Assembly: GCA_019096065.1 (NCBI GenBank)
Contig: JAGUCH010000004.1
Coordinates: 3,348,001-3,412,000 of the forward strand
Source: Paracyclopina nana
Taxonomy: Eukaryota > Arthropoda > Copepoda > Cyclopoida > Cyclopettidae
Reading direction: 5' to 3'
Length of the DNA stretch: 64,000 nt
Part shown: piece after piece, positions 13,001-24,100 of the stretch
Numbering within the stretch: position 1 is the first letter of the stretch
Layout of the letters: every line of letters starts with the position of its first letter
The notes under the pieces: generated by a model
What the model saw: only the letters and a program-made list of their open reading frames with translations
Databases searched by the model: none
Told to the model about the DNA's origin: nothing
Made by a program: the position numbers and the translations under genes

Positions 13001-16000
13001 AGAGGCTGAGGCTGTTATCTCAAAATTAGCAAGTACTGGTTCTTGCAGCTGAGCTGAGGCCAGAATCATGCAGAAAACAAGAATGTCTCATGTTCAATGA
13101 CTTTGAGGCAAGTTAGTTAGGCTTATTTTAATACAGTGCAGAGCGTTTTCAACCTTACCCTGTCTTGAGGTGGTGGTCCCATTAGTGAGGGGTGGAACAC
13201 TTTTCTGTCCCATTAGCAAGAGGCACACAGGCATTTTGTCCCATTAGCAGGAGGTAGAACTGTCGAGCTAACTCGACCATATGCTTAGGCTGAAGCCAGC
13301 CAAAACCAGTGGAGGCCAAAATGACCTAGGCAGCCTCAGATTCATCATATATGACATCTATACAATGCTTTTGGCAATTTTTGGACAACATCAGCCACTT
13401 TGAGCTCAAAGACCTTTGGACTTGCCACTGGTGCCTATGCTACTAGCAGCCTGAGGCTGCCTGACCTCAGAGGCTGAGGCTGTTATCTCAAAATTAGCAA
13501 GTACTGGTTCTTGCAGCCGAGCAGAGGCCAGTAACATGCAGAAAACATGAATGTCTTATGATCCATGACTTTGAGGCAAGTTAGTTAGGCTTATTTTAAT
13601 ACAGTGCAGAGCGTTTTCAACCTTACCCTGTCTTGAGGTGGTGGTCCCATTAGTGAGGGGTGGAACACTTTTTTGTCCCATTAGCAAGAGGCGCACAAGC
13701 ATTTTGTCCCATTAGCAGGAGGTAGAACTGTCCAGCTAACTCGACCATATGCTTAGGCTGAAGCCAGCCAAAACTAGTGGAGGCCAAAATGACCTAGGCA
13801 GCCTCGGATTCATCATATATAACCTCCATACAATGTTTTTGGCAATTTTTGGACAACTTCAGCCACTTTAAGCACAAAGACCTTTGGACTTGCCGCTGGT
13901 GCATATGCTGCTAGCAGCCTGAGGCTGCCTGACCTCAGAGGCTGAGGCTGTTATATCAAAATTAGCAAGATCTGGTTCTTGCAGCTGAGCAGAGGCCAGA
14001 ATCATGCAGAAAACAAGAATGTCTCATGTTCCATGACTTTGAGGCAAGTTAGTTAGGCTTATTTTAATACAGTGCAGAGCGTTTTCAACCTTACCCTGTC
14101 TTGAGGTGGTGGTCCCATTAGTGAGGGGTGGAACACTTTTTTGTCCCATTAGCAAGAGGCGCACAGGCATTTTGTCCCATTAGCAGGAGGTAGAACTGTT
14201 GAGCTAACTCGACCATATGCTAAGGCTGAAGCCAGCCAAAACCAGTGGAGGCCAAAATGACCTAGGCAGCCTCAGATTCATCATATATAACCTCCATACA
14301 ATATTTTTGGCAACTTGTCAACAACTTCAGCCACTTTAAGCACAATGACCTTTGGACTTTCCACTGGTGCATATGCTGCTAGCAGCCTGAGGCTGCCTGA
14401 CCTCAGAGGCTGAGGCTGTTATCTCAAAATTAGCAAGTACTGGTTCTTGCAGCTGAGCTGAGGCCAGAATCATGCAGAAAACAAGAATGTCTCATGTTCC
14501 ATGACTTTGAGGCAAGTTAGTTAGGCTTATTTTGATACAGTGCAGAGCGTTTTCAACCTTACCCTGTCTTGAGGTGGTGGTCCCATTAGTGAGGGGTGGA
14601 ACACTTTTTTGTCCCATTAGCAAGAGGTGCACAGGCATTTTGTCCCATTAGCAGGAGGTAGAACTGTCGAGGAGGCCAAAATGACCTAGGCAGCCTCAGA
14701 TTCATCATATATAACCTCCATACAATGTTTTTGGCAACTTGTCAACAACTTCAGCCACTTTAAGCTCAAAGACCTTTGGACTTGCCGCTGGTGCATATGC
14801 TGCTAGCAGCCTGAGGCTGCCTGACCTCAGAGGCTGAGGCTGTTATCTCAAAATTAGCAAGTACTGGTTCTTGCAGCTGAGCAGAGGCCAGAATCATGCA
14901 GAAAACAAGAATGTCTCATGTTCCATGACTTTGAGGCAAGTTAGTTAGGCTTATTTTAATACAGTGCAGAGCGTTTTCAACCTTACCCTGTCTTGAGGTG
15001 GTGGTCCCATTAGTGAGGGGTGGAACACTTTTTTGTCCCATTAGCAAGAGGTGCACAAGCATTTTGTCCCATTAGCAGGAGGTAGAACTGTCGAGCTAAC
15101 TCGACCATATGCTAAGGCTGAAACCAGCCAAAACCAGTGGAGGCCAAAATGACCTAGGCAGCCTCAGATTCATCATATATAACCTCCATACAATGTTTTT
15201 GGCAATTTTTGGACAACTTCAGCCACTTTAAGAGACCTTTGGACTTGCCGCTGGTGCATATTCTGCTAGCAGCCTGAGGCTGCCTGACCTCAGAGGCTGA
15301 GGCTGTTATATCAAAATTAGCAAGTACTGGTTCTTGCAGCTGAGCAGAGGCCAGAATCATGCAGAAAACAAGAATGTCTCATGTTCCATGACTTTGAGGC
15401 AAGTTAGTTAGGCTTATTTTAATACAGTGCAGAGCGTTTTCAACCTTACCCTGTCTTGAGGTGGTGGTCCCATTAGTGAGGGGTGGAACACTTTTTTGTC
15501 CCATTAGCAAGAGGCGCACAAGCATTTTGTCCCATTAGCAGGAGGTAGAACTGTTGAGCTAACTCGACCATATGCTAAGGCTGAAGCCAGCCAAAACCAG
15601 TGGAGGCCAAAATGACCCAAGCAGCCTCGGATTCTTCATATATGATGTCCATACAATGCTTTTGACAATTTTTGAACAACTTTAGCCACTTTGAGCCTAA
15701 AGACCTTTGGACCTGCCACTGGTGCATATGCTGCTAGCAGCCTGAGGCTGCCTGACCTCAGAGGCTGAGGCTGTCATCTCAAAATTAGCAAGAACTGGTT
15801 CTTGTAGCTGAGCAGAGGCCAGAATCATGCAGAAAACAAGAATGTCTCATGTTCCATGACTTTGAGGCAAGTTAGTTAGGCTTATTTTAATACAGTGCAG
15901 AGCGTTTTCAACCTTACCCTGTCTTGAGGTGGTGGTCCCATTAGTGAGGGGTGGAACACTTTTTTGTCCCATTAGCAAGAGGCGCACAAGCATTTTGTCC

Positions 16001-17530
16001 CATTAGCAGGAGGTAGAACTGTTGAGCTAACTCGACCATATGCTAAGGCTGAAGCCAGCCAAAACCAGTGGAGGCCAAAATGACCTAGGCAGCCTCGGAT
16101 TCATCATATATGACGTCCAAACAATGCTTTTGGCAATTTTTGGACAACTTCAGCCACTTTGAGCTCAAAGACCTTTGGACTTGCCACTGGTGCATATGCT
16201 GCTAGCAGCCTGAGGCTGCCTGACCTCAGAGGCTGAGGCTGTTATCTCAAAATTAGCAAGATCTGGCTCTAGTAGCCAAGCAGAGGCCAGAATCATGCAG
16301 AAAACAAGAATGTCTCATGTTCCATGACTTTGAGGCAAGTTAGTTAGGCTTATTTTAATACAGTGCAGAGCGTTTTCAACCTTACCCTGTCTTGAGGTGG
16401 TGGTCCCATTAGTGAGGGGTGGAACACTTTTTTGTCCCATTAGCAAGAGGCGCACAAGCATTTTGTCCCATTAGCAGGAGGTAGAACTGTTGAGCTAACT
16501 CGACCATATGCTAAGGCTGAAGCCAGCCAAAACCAGTGGAGGCCAAAATGACCTAGGCAGCCTCGGATTCATCATATATGACGTCCAAACAATGCTTTTG
16601 GCAATTTTTGGACAACTTCAGCCACTTTGAGCTCAAAGACCTTTGGACTTGCCACTGGTGCATATGCTGCTAGCAGCCTGAGGCTGCCTGACCTCAGAGG
16701 CTTAGGCTGTTATCTCAAAATTAGCAAGAACTGGTTCTTGCAGCCGAGCAGAGGCCAGAATCATGCAGAAAACAAGAATGTCTCATGTTCCATGACTTTG
16801 AGGCAAGTTAGTTAGGCTTATTTTGATACAGTGCAGAGCGTTTTCAACCTTACCCTGTCTTGAGGTGGTGGTCCCATTAGTGAGGGGTGGAACACTTTTT
16901 TGTCCCATTAGCAAGAGGCGCACAGGCATTTTGTCCCATTAGCAGGAGGTAGAACTGTCGAGCTAACTCGACCATATGCAGAGGCTGAAACCAGCCAAAA
17001 CCAGTGGAGGCCAAAATGACCTAGGCAGCCTCAGATTCATCATATATAACCTCCATACAATGTTTTTGGCAATTTTTGGACAACTTCAGCCACTTTAAGC
17101 ACAAAGACCTTTGGACTTGCCACTGGTGCATATGCTGCTAGCAGCCTGAGGCTGCCTGACCTCAGAGGCTGAGGCTGTTATCTCAAAATTAGCAAGTACT
17201 GGTTCTTGCAGCTGAGCAGAGGCCAGTAACATGCAGAAAACAAGAATGTCTCATGTTCCATGACTTTGAGGCAAGTTAGTTAGGCTTATTTTGATACAGT
17301 GCAGAGCGTTTTCAACCTTACCCTGTCTTGAGGTGGTGGTCCCATTAGTAAGGGGTGGAACACTTTTTTGTCCCATTAGCAAGAGGTGCACAAGCATTTT
17401 GTCCCATTAGCAGGAGGTAGAACTGTCGAGTTAACTCGACCATATGCTTAGGCTGAAGCCAGCCAAAACTATTGGAGGCCAAAATGACCTAAGCAGCCTC
17501 GGATTCATCATATATAACCTCCATACAATG
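10045..17530. repeat. Satellite array, ~469-bp monomer, about 16 copies
   Basis: The landmark CTTGAGGTGGTGGTCCC recurs near 10.28 (variant), 10.62, 11.09, 12.03, 12.69, 13.16, 13.63, 14.10, 14.57, 14.99, 15.45, 15.92, 16.39, 16.86 and 17.33 kb, mostly 467-470 bp apart. One copy near 11.59 kb is inverted. Each monomer contains three ~31-bp sub-repeats starting TCCCATTAG, a perfect palindrome GCTGCTAGCAGC and a near-palindrome CAGCCTGAGGCTG. A few monomers are shortened (around 10.4, 12.44 and 14.67 kb). Frames inside the array are accidental. The last monomer is cut at 17530, where unrelated gag-like sequence starts. Confidence 0.95.
11205..11606 (-). repeat. Inverted monomer inside the satellite array
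   Basis: After GAGCTAACTCGACCATA the array switches to the reverse complement of its own consensus, reading back through the palindrome and the triple TCCCATTAG block. It returns to plus orientation at about 11607, in the middle of a monomer (AAAACACAAGGCGCAC). All other monomers point the same way. Confidence 0.9.
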
Positions 17531-18720
17531 TTTTGATATTCATGAAGCGGTGCGCAAAATGCAAAACGCTGTGGGCTCCGCGTTTACCATAAGGCAGGTT
17601 GTTGAAGCATGGAATGTGGTCCTCATGGCCTACCCTCAACCCGAACTCACCACCGAATGGAAGGAGATCTGCAACGACGCCAGATTCGTTGCTGAATCCT
17701 TGAAAACGCAAATAAATTTTGTCCCATACGGGCACGAAATTGATCAGCAATACATCTTGCGAGACGAGGATTTTCAATGGACCATGGGGTTTCAGGACTG
17801 GTCAGCGCAAATGAATCTGCGACTGGTTTGGGAATGTGCCGTCACCACCGAACTCCTGCGCCAGATGGCCCTGCGCTGCGCAGCCCTCAAGGACATGGGA
17901 CCCATGGCTGACGTAATTAGAATCATTCACTGTATTTTGTTGCAATGCGTCAATCTGGGACCACTCATCCATCCTTACCGCGATTTGTCTGAAACTTCTG
18001 TTCGCCCTTTTGGCAATTGGTTTTTCCGTGACACTTATGTTGACCCGGATACAAATAATGTCACGCAGCACAGGGCGTGGCCAATTTTCTTCTCGCAGGT
18101 CAAGCAGTTCATCGATCCAGGAGCATTGTTGCAGGCCGTCAAAGCATTCTTGACCACCAGGCATTGGGCACCCAACCCAGATCGCCTACCTCACGAGTCT
18201 CGAGACAGATACATGGCCACGTAAACATGTATCCCGCCAAAGTGGACCGCCATGAATGGATGAGAAAATTTACCGGCTCAGGACATTTGTTCCCCCACTG
18301 TTGCGCTTTATGCGGCGACAAAGGGCATGAGTCGACTAACTGTCCAGTGGACCCCTCCACGTTGCAATGTGGTTACTCCCCTTGCGGAATGCCCGGCCAT
18401 GCCACCGAGGTGTGCCCATTGCTCCATCATCGCTGCGAAATTTGCGACCGGCTAGGACATCGACCCGAAGACCATCAGCGAACTCTGTTTGTCGTTCTCC
18501 TCGAAGAATTCTTCACTGCTGCGCCAATGGGCTGATTAACTTTGAGGTTGGCCACCAGGAAAGCCCTGGCTTACCACATCAACACGGATCAGCGAGGCCA
18601 TGTCACCATCGAACACATCGACTACAACGAGTATCTCCGCTTGGAACGACACAAGCTATACAGCCATTAAACCCGAGAAGAGGGGACTATGATATAAATA
18701 ATATAGATGTAAATTAAGCG
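17531..18720 (+). mobile_element. Broken gag-like fragment with zinc knuckles
   Basis: A plus-strand coding relic begins exactly where the satellite ends. The first part reads as a ~220-residue helical, capsid-like stretch; the following part carries three Cys/His knuckle-like motifs (CALCGDKGHESTNC and two variants). No protease, reverse transcriptase or integrase is seen. A purine-rich GAGAAGAGGGGAC near 18676-18688 followed by an AT-rich segment could be the 3' edge of an LTR element. The family is unresolved. The piece is incomplete and carries at least one break, and I treat it as a fossil. An ordinary host gene for a knuckle protein is the less likely alternative. Confidence 0.45.
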
Positions 18721-18895
18721 CTCCGCGCACATGTACCTCAGCTCTGAGATCAACCATGCTTTCACTGAGAAACAGGTCAGTTCAATATAAGTATTCGTTC
18801 GAATCACACGCTTTATTTCATGCCTTTCTAAGCAATCGATCCTTTGGATCAACCAGGGTTCATCGTTGTCGTCTCTTAGGCTTATTTCGAGTCAG

Positions 18896-18965
18896 TCTGA
18901 AATCTTATCATCTCGCCGCGCCGCGCCGGTAGGTTAAATATGGTACCGTTCACGGTTCCCTATGC
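18896..18965 (-). repeat. Relative of the 8.5-kb SINE body, reverse orientation
   Basis: GTCTGAAATCTTAT, then GTAGGTTAAATATGGTACC and CGGTTCCCTAT, match in order the reverse complement of 8478-8540. The tRNA-like head is not visible here. The LTR retrotransposon begins about 65 bp further right. Confidence 0.5.
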
Positions 18966-19030
18966 TAAACTTAAAGTTGTACTGATTTCCGGACTCGTAA
19001 AATCTTGCTAACATTAACCCTGTTTCAAAG

Positions 19031-19316
19031 TGGTTGGTCCCGACCTCGTGGGTGACACTTAAGGCACTACTACTCGAGCTACGTCGGTTGGATCCCTGGT
19101 CTTGTACCAGGAAACCGTGAGCACTGCTACGCCGAGATTTACCAGATCGAGGCGAACGTATCCACTTTGATACGAGATGTGTACTGAGTGTAATTCAGTG
19201 CAAGCTTAAGCGAGACAGAAAGAATGAATGCATGCACGCGCGAGAGGGGAGTATCTAGCTATGTAGGTTACACGTGAGAGTCAATATAGGGAAGTACGTT
19301 TCAACGTGATATAACA
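19031..19316 (-). repeat. 3' LTR of the gypsy-type element
   Basis: 286 bp, identical to the 5' LTR. It is followed on the genome's left side by the CAAAG target duplication, and the polypurine tract lies directly at its internal edge. Confidence 0.92.
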
Positions 19317-19328
19317 CCTCCCCCAAGT
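19317..19328 (-). other. Polypurine tract
   Basis: On the minus strand TTGGGGGAGG runs directly into the TGTTATAT start of the 3' LTR, the usual place for the plus-strand primer. Confidence 0.75.
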
Positions 19329-19554
19329 GGGTACGGATACCCCTGGGTAGCTGTAATCACTAACATATTACCCTATCAATTGACCTCGAACTACACTAAT
19401 TTTGGGGCCTAGGATTTATGACATACCTAGCAAGCGAGAATTTCGATAAGAGCATAAAAAACCTAACGAAAATAGAAAAATAGGAAAAATGCATAGCGTA
19501 TCAAAATTCAGTTCCATCATCCGATCCAGTGTCTTCATTTCTCTATGTTGCTCT

Positions 19555-20139
19555 TCAAGGCAATGTCGTCAAAGCAACCTCCCCTCCATTGGAGCACCAT
19601 ATGAACATGCCAACACCAATAGCTACCATTGCAGCTACAAACATGCCGTACTTCTGTCGATCATCTTTGACTACTCTGGCCAACTCGTCACGCTTCAAGT
19701 CTAGGATCTTGATGACCTCGGACTTCGTGACGGAAGCTTCATCTTCGGAACCATCATCCAATTTGCATGCCTTGTCCAGTTGACCAAATCCAATGAGCTC
19801 GGCCTCCAGCATTATGCCTTGACGGGTATATGCCTTACCGGCCCTGGCCGAGAACCCATCACGCTTGGCAGATTCCGCATTCTCGTAACGCGGTCTGGAG
19901 ATTCTGCGGACCCCTTCGGCGTCTACAACTACCCTCAAGGGTGTCATGGGGACAATCCGAGTCCGCTTCCATTTCTTGCCAGGCGAGTTCATGGCCTTGT
20001 CGATATTGTCGAAGATTTTGTCCAGCATTCGCCTGTAGCCATTGTACTGGTGCTTAATATCCGCGCGCAGTACATCCTTTGTCCTCCTCGTTGGCCTCAG
20101 CCAGATTATGCTCCAGTTCGGTGATCCTGTACTGGGCAT
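19555..20139 (-). CDS. Extra frame after pol: basic protein with C-terminal membrane helix
   Basis: 194 residues, rich in Arg and Lys in the first two thirds, with one membrane helix close to the C-terminus (MFVAAMVAIGVGMFIWC). This resembles a tail-anchored layout. It is the last frame before the 3' LTR. I find no similarity to a known retroelement product. Confidence 0.5.
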   Translation of the reverse strand: MPSTGSPNWSIIWLRPTRRTKDVLRADIKHQYNGYRRMLDKIFDNIDKAMNSPGKKWKRTRIVPMTPLRVVVDAEGVRRISRPRYENAESAKRDGFSARAGKAYTRQGIMLEAELIGFGQLDKACKLDDGSEDEASVTKSEVIKILDLKRDELARVVKDDRQKYGMFVAAMVAIGVGMFIWCSNGGEVALTTLP

Positions 20140-20320
20140 CGTAGATTTCCTCCTTGGCCTTCGCCAATTCGGCTTTGAGCTTGGCTACATCGTCCAACTC
20201 ATTGAGGGTGGCTACATCGAGTGGCGCTGGTGCGATTAGGCGCTCATCAACAGGTGCGTTGGGGTCCCAATCGGGATGATCCCAATCAATGGGGGAACGG
20301 TCACCTTGGCCTTCTGACAT
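20054..20320 (-). CDS. Extra frame after pol: small acidic coiled-coil protein
   Basis: 88 residues: an Asp/Pro-rich start (DWDHPDWDPNAPVDE), then a heptad-rich helix (about residues 40-80) with many Ala, Leu, Glu and Lys. It overlaps the next small frame of the element. I recognise no family. Confidence 0.45.
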   Translation of the reverse strand: MSEGQGDRSPIDWDHPDWDPNAPVDERLIAPAPLDVATLNELDDVAKLKAELAKAKEEIYDAQYRITELEHNLAEANEEDKGCTARGY

Positions 20321-20344
20321 GCCTGCAACACAGAGAAAAACACT

Positions 20345-21091
20345 TTAGCTATTGTTGTAAGAGATGGCAAAGAGACGATTTCGCCGTCTCTGCTCCTCCT
20401 CCTGCAAGGGGGGCGAGTCAGGATGCGAAACCGTTGGTGAACTTCCCAGCGGGGAGGCTCCATAAGCCATGTTTGGCAAGCTCTGTACAACTCCTGGGAA
20501 CGGTTGATAAACCATCGGATGAGGGGTCGGGGCGATGGACATTGTCGAGGCGAAGGGGGTGACATAGGGTGACGCATAGCCTGGACAGCCATATGGGGCA
20601 GGGGCTTGTTGGGGGTAGACCGGTGGCTGCACATTTGCAGCTTGGGAGTGCATGATCAACAGTGAGTCTCTGGCTCTTTTCCTTGCGCTGGCCTTCTTCC
20701 GCCATTTCCTGAACCGCAGTCCAATCCATAGCAAAGCCATCAAAGCGCAAAAGGCCACTCCATAGAAGATCCAATGCGTGACATCTCTGCCAGTTGCCTC
20801 AGCAGCTGACTTGTCCTCCTCGCTGGAGCCTTGCGGAACCATAATATCGATGTCCGCTAGCCTAATACCAGTGTGGCTGGTCTCATCAACAACCTGAGTC
20901 TTCGCTTTGTCGGCGCTGTTGGTTGTACTTTGACCTGATCCCATTATAACCTCCGACCAAGTGCAATTTACAGGGGGACAATTTTTTACAATGCTTTTTG
21001 CAATTAGGGCAGCTAACTTCTCTTCGTTTTTCTTAGCCTCTTCTGCGGTCGGCGTGTTCAAAGTACCGAGCCACTGGGTGTATGTATACAT
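20345..21091 (-). CDS. Extra frame after pol: single-pass membrane protein
   Basis: The ~248-residue product has a polar N-terminal part with a few Cys, one strong membrane helix near the middle (WIFYGVAFCALMALLWIGL) followed by a very basic stretch, and a Pro/Gln/Tyr-rich tail. It lies where errantiviruses keep env, but it is much shorter, lacks an obvious signal peptide and shows no fusion-protein signature. Its function is unknown. Confidence 0.6.
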   Translation of the reverse strand: MYTYTQWLGTLNTPTAEEAKKNEEKLAALIAKSIVKNCPPVNCTWSEVIMGSGQSTTNSADKAKTQVVDETSHTGIRLADIDIMVPQGSSEEDKSAAEATGRDVTHWIFYGVAFCALMALLWIGLRFRKWRKKASARKRARDSLLIMHSQAANVQPPVYPQQAPAPYGCPGYASPYVTPFASTMSIAPTPHPMVYQPFPGVVQSLPNMAYGASPLGSSPTVSHPDSPPLQEEEQRRRNRLFAISYNNS

Positions 21092-21184
21092 CAAAAAAGA
21101 CTTACTGAGTGCTGATGGAAATGTTTTCCTGGAGAAGGTGCTGCTGCAAAAGCTGGGCGTTGAGTGAGGTGCTTTACTTACTAG

Positions 21185-24100
21185 TCATAACGATGCATTT
21201 GCATCGAGGTCAGCCGTCTTATGCTTGCGTAAGAAGCGCTTGTTCCTCACACTGATCACGCCATCATCACTTTTGATGACGTAGCTTCTACCGGAATGCC
21301 GAACTTCGAGGATGACTCCTAACTCCTCCCATAGCTTAGTAAGTGCATTTTGCATGCGCACTTTTTCCCCCACCTTGAAATCTGGAATGATCTCGTTTGG
21401 CAATTGCTTCTTTTCAGCTCTGGGTTCTGGCATCTCAAGCTTTGTCATCTCATGCAAGATTGGTAATTTCGTCCTTAAATGACGGCCCAAAAACATCTTC
21501 GCAGGGGATTTGCCGTCTGCTCGTGCCAGATTTCGAAATTCCAGCACAGCGGCATTCATCTCCCTTAGGGTCTTGGTTTTCATAACCAGCCTTTTCATGT
21601 TTTTCACACTAGCTTCCGCGGTCCCGTTGGACTCGTGGTGATAAGGGCTGCTGGTGGTGGCAATTATGCCATGCTCTTTACAAAACTCACGCATTTCATG
21701 AGAGGTGAAGCATCCAGCATTGTCGGATCTCATCACGATCGGGTACCCAAATGTGGCGAAAATGATCGTCAACTTCTTGATGATTTCCTCACTAGTGTAT
21801 CTTACCATCTTGAAAATCCAAGGCCAACCACTGAAGGTGTCCACAACTATTAAATAGTCTGCCCCTTCATGATGGCCCAAATCCATTGCAATACTCTGCA
21901 TTGGGGCCGTTGGTACCATGTTCTCGCCTTCTTCATCATGCGGTAAAGAGGCCATGTACTTTTGGCACATTTCGCACTCTTCTACTGATTGTCTGATATC
22001 CTTGGTCATACCACTCCAATAGTAGAATTGTCTGGCCGTAGCCAGGCTCTTCGTTTGCCCAGGATGCGCAATATGAAGAGTCCTCAAGATGAATGGACGT
22101 GCTTCCTTTGGTACGAAGACACGTTTCCCATCAATGACAACCATTCCATCTTGGACTGAAAGCTGCCCCCAAAGGTTTTGGGGCACCAGCTTTAATGCAT
22201 GAATGGCCACACCCTTCTTATTATGATGATGAAGGTCTTCCTGGATGGCCTCAATTAGATCCTGATACTCCTTGTCAGCTCTTGCTGCATCATGGATTTC
22301 TTGGAATGCCGGATCTTCTTGTGCTGAGACAGAGAGGGCTGAGATTATGCTGATCTTTGAGTTCTTCAAAGTTTCTGTTTCTTCAGCGTCTGGGTGGTCA
22401 TCTGAGAAGTTAATGGGATGTCTTGACAAGGCATCTGCAATGAAGTTTAACTTCCCCTCAAGGTAGACCAAATCGAAGTTGAACGGTAGTAGCCTCTCCC
22501 TAAGCCTCAAGAGTCTGGAGTTAGTGATCTCTGCCATGTCCTTGTTCATAATACCAAGTAAAGGCTTGTGGTCAGTCTTCACCAAAAATTTTGGGCAGCC
22601 ATGCAGAAAATGCGAGCTCTTCTCGCATCCATAGACTATTCCCAGCAACTCCAGCTCAATAGTTGCATAATTCTTCTCAGCAGCGGAGTTGACCTTGGAC
22701 CCACAGGTAATCAGGTAGCTCCTGTCCGGGTCTTTTGGGTCATACTGAGTTAGAATGTAGCCGATGCCATATAACCTGCTGGCATCCGTTGTCAACACTG
22801 TGGTCTTGTTGACATCAAAATGCTTCACCAACAAAGGTCCGGTCAGGATCTTCTTCAGCTGGTTGAAGTCTTCTTCGTGTCTTGGTAACCACTGAAACTG
22901 AACTTTGGCCTTGGTTAGCTCCCTCAATGAAGCTGACATGTGTGCCAAATCAGGCAAGAAACTTCCTAAAGTTTGAGCCAATCCCAAAAAGCTTCGCACA
23001 TCCGACTGGTTGGCTGGCCTTGGGTACTCCCTGATTGCTTTCAAGTTGTCATCGTGTGGTTCTACACCATTCTTGCTGACCATGAATCCAGCAAACTTGA
23101 CACGTTCACCCATGTGCAGCTTTTTGGGTGATAAGCTGACACCATAGGTTTTGCAGTTGCTGAGGAGGACATCCAGATTGTGCAGGGCTTCCTGCTCTGT
23201 TTCTCCCCAGATGAGGACATCATCGACCAATTTGACTCCCTTTCCGTTCAGGCCAGTCATGATCATGTCACTCCTGCAGCACCACTCATCGCTGGAAGAT
23301 GTGAGCCCCATGGGAGCTCTCACATAACGGAATCTTCCCTGTGGTAGCAAAAATGTAGTCAAGTAGGATGACTTTTCTTCCAACTTGATCTGGTGGTATC
23401 CCTGCGCACAGTCTCCGACCACAAACCACTGAGCCTTTGCAGGGATGCTCTTCAACAAATGGAATGCAGACGTAAAGGGGTGGGTTGGTCTCTTCACGTA
23501 CTTGTTCAGCTGAACAAAATCCGTAACCAACCGGACAGATTTCCCATCAGACTTGATGACAAAGAAACCTCTAGAGGTCCAATCTGTCATCTCCCCTGGC
23601 TTCAGCTTCTTGACAATGTCGGCATCCTCCAAATCCTTAATGCACTTGTCCGCCGCTGCTTTGAGATGCACCGGTATGGCATTGGTTGAAGAGATCCTCA
23701 TAGGTTTTATGTCCCCATCCACTAGGTGGATCTTCATGGGTTCACCCTTCATAAACCTGGTTTTGTCAAGCTTGTCTGCAAAGACCTCTGTATATTTGAG
23801 CTTCAAGCTCTCCAGCGTCATATCCATTGTGGTTGCTGCGATTGCCGTGGAGTTAATGTTTAGGCCAACCACGCCTAATATCTCCAGTGTCTGCCAGTCG
23901 ACAATCACCTCTTCATCGTCACCAAGTGAAGCGACCACTGCATTGGTTACTACAACCACTTTCATGCCACGTGATATTGCAATCTCACATGTTCTGCTCG
24001 TCTTCACTTTGGTGCCATCAACGCTCCTGACGGTCTCCGGATTGGGATATATTGGCATCCCCATCTCCGCTGCAACTTTCTCATCAACCACAGTAATGGT

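Noticed and set aside
9938-16815. Short frames within and beside the satellite
   Set aside because: They recur with each monomer, shift with small indels and show no protein signature.
10045-17530. CRISPR-like array
   Set aside because: Repeats are ~469 bp with no short unique spacers, and the setting is eukaryotic; this is a satellite.
20345-21091. Envelope gene of an errantivirus
   Set aside because: Too short, no signal peptide, no cleavage site or fusion peptide pattern; only the position matches.
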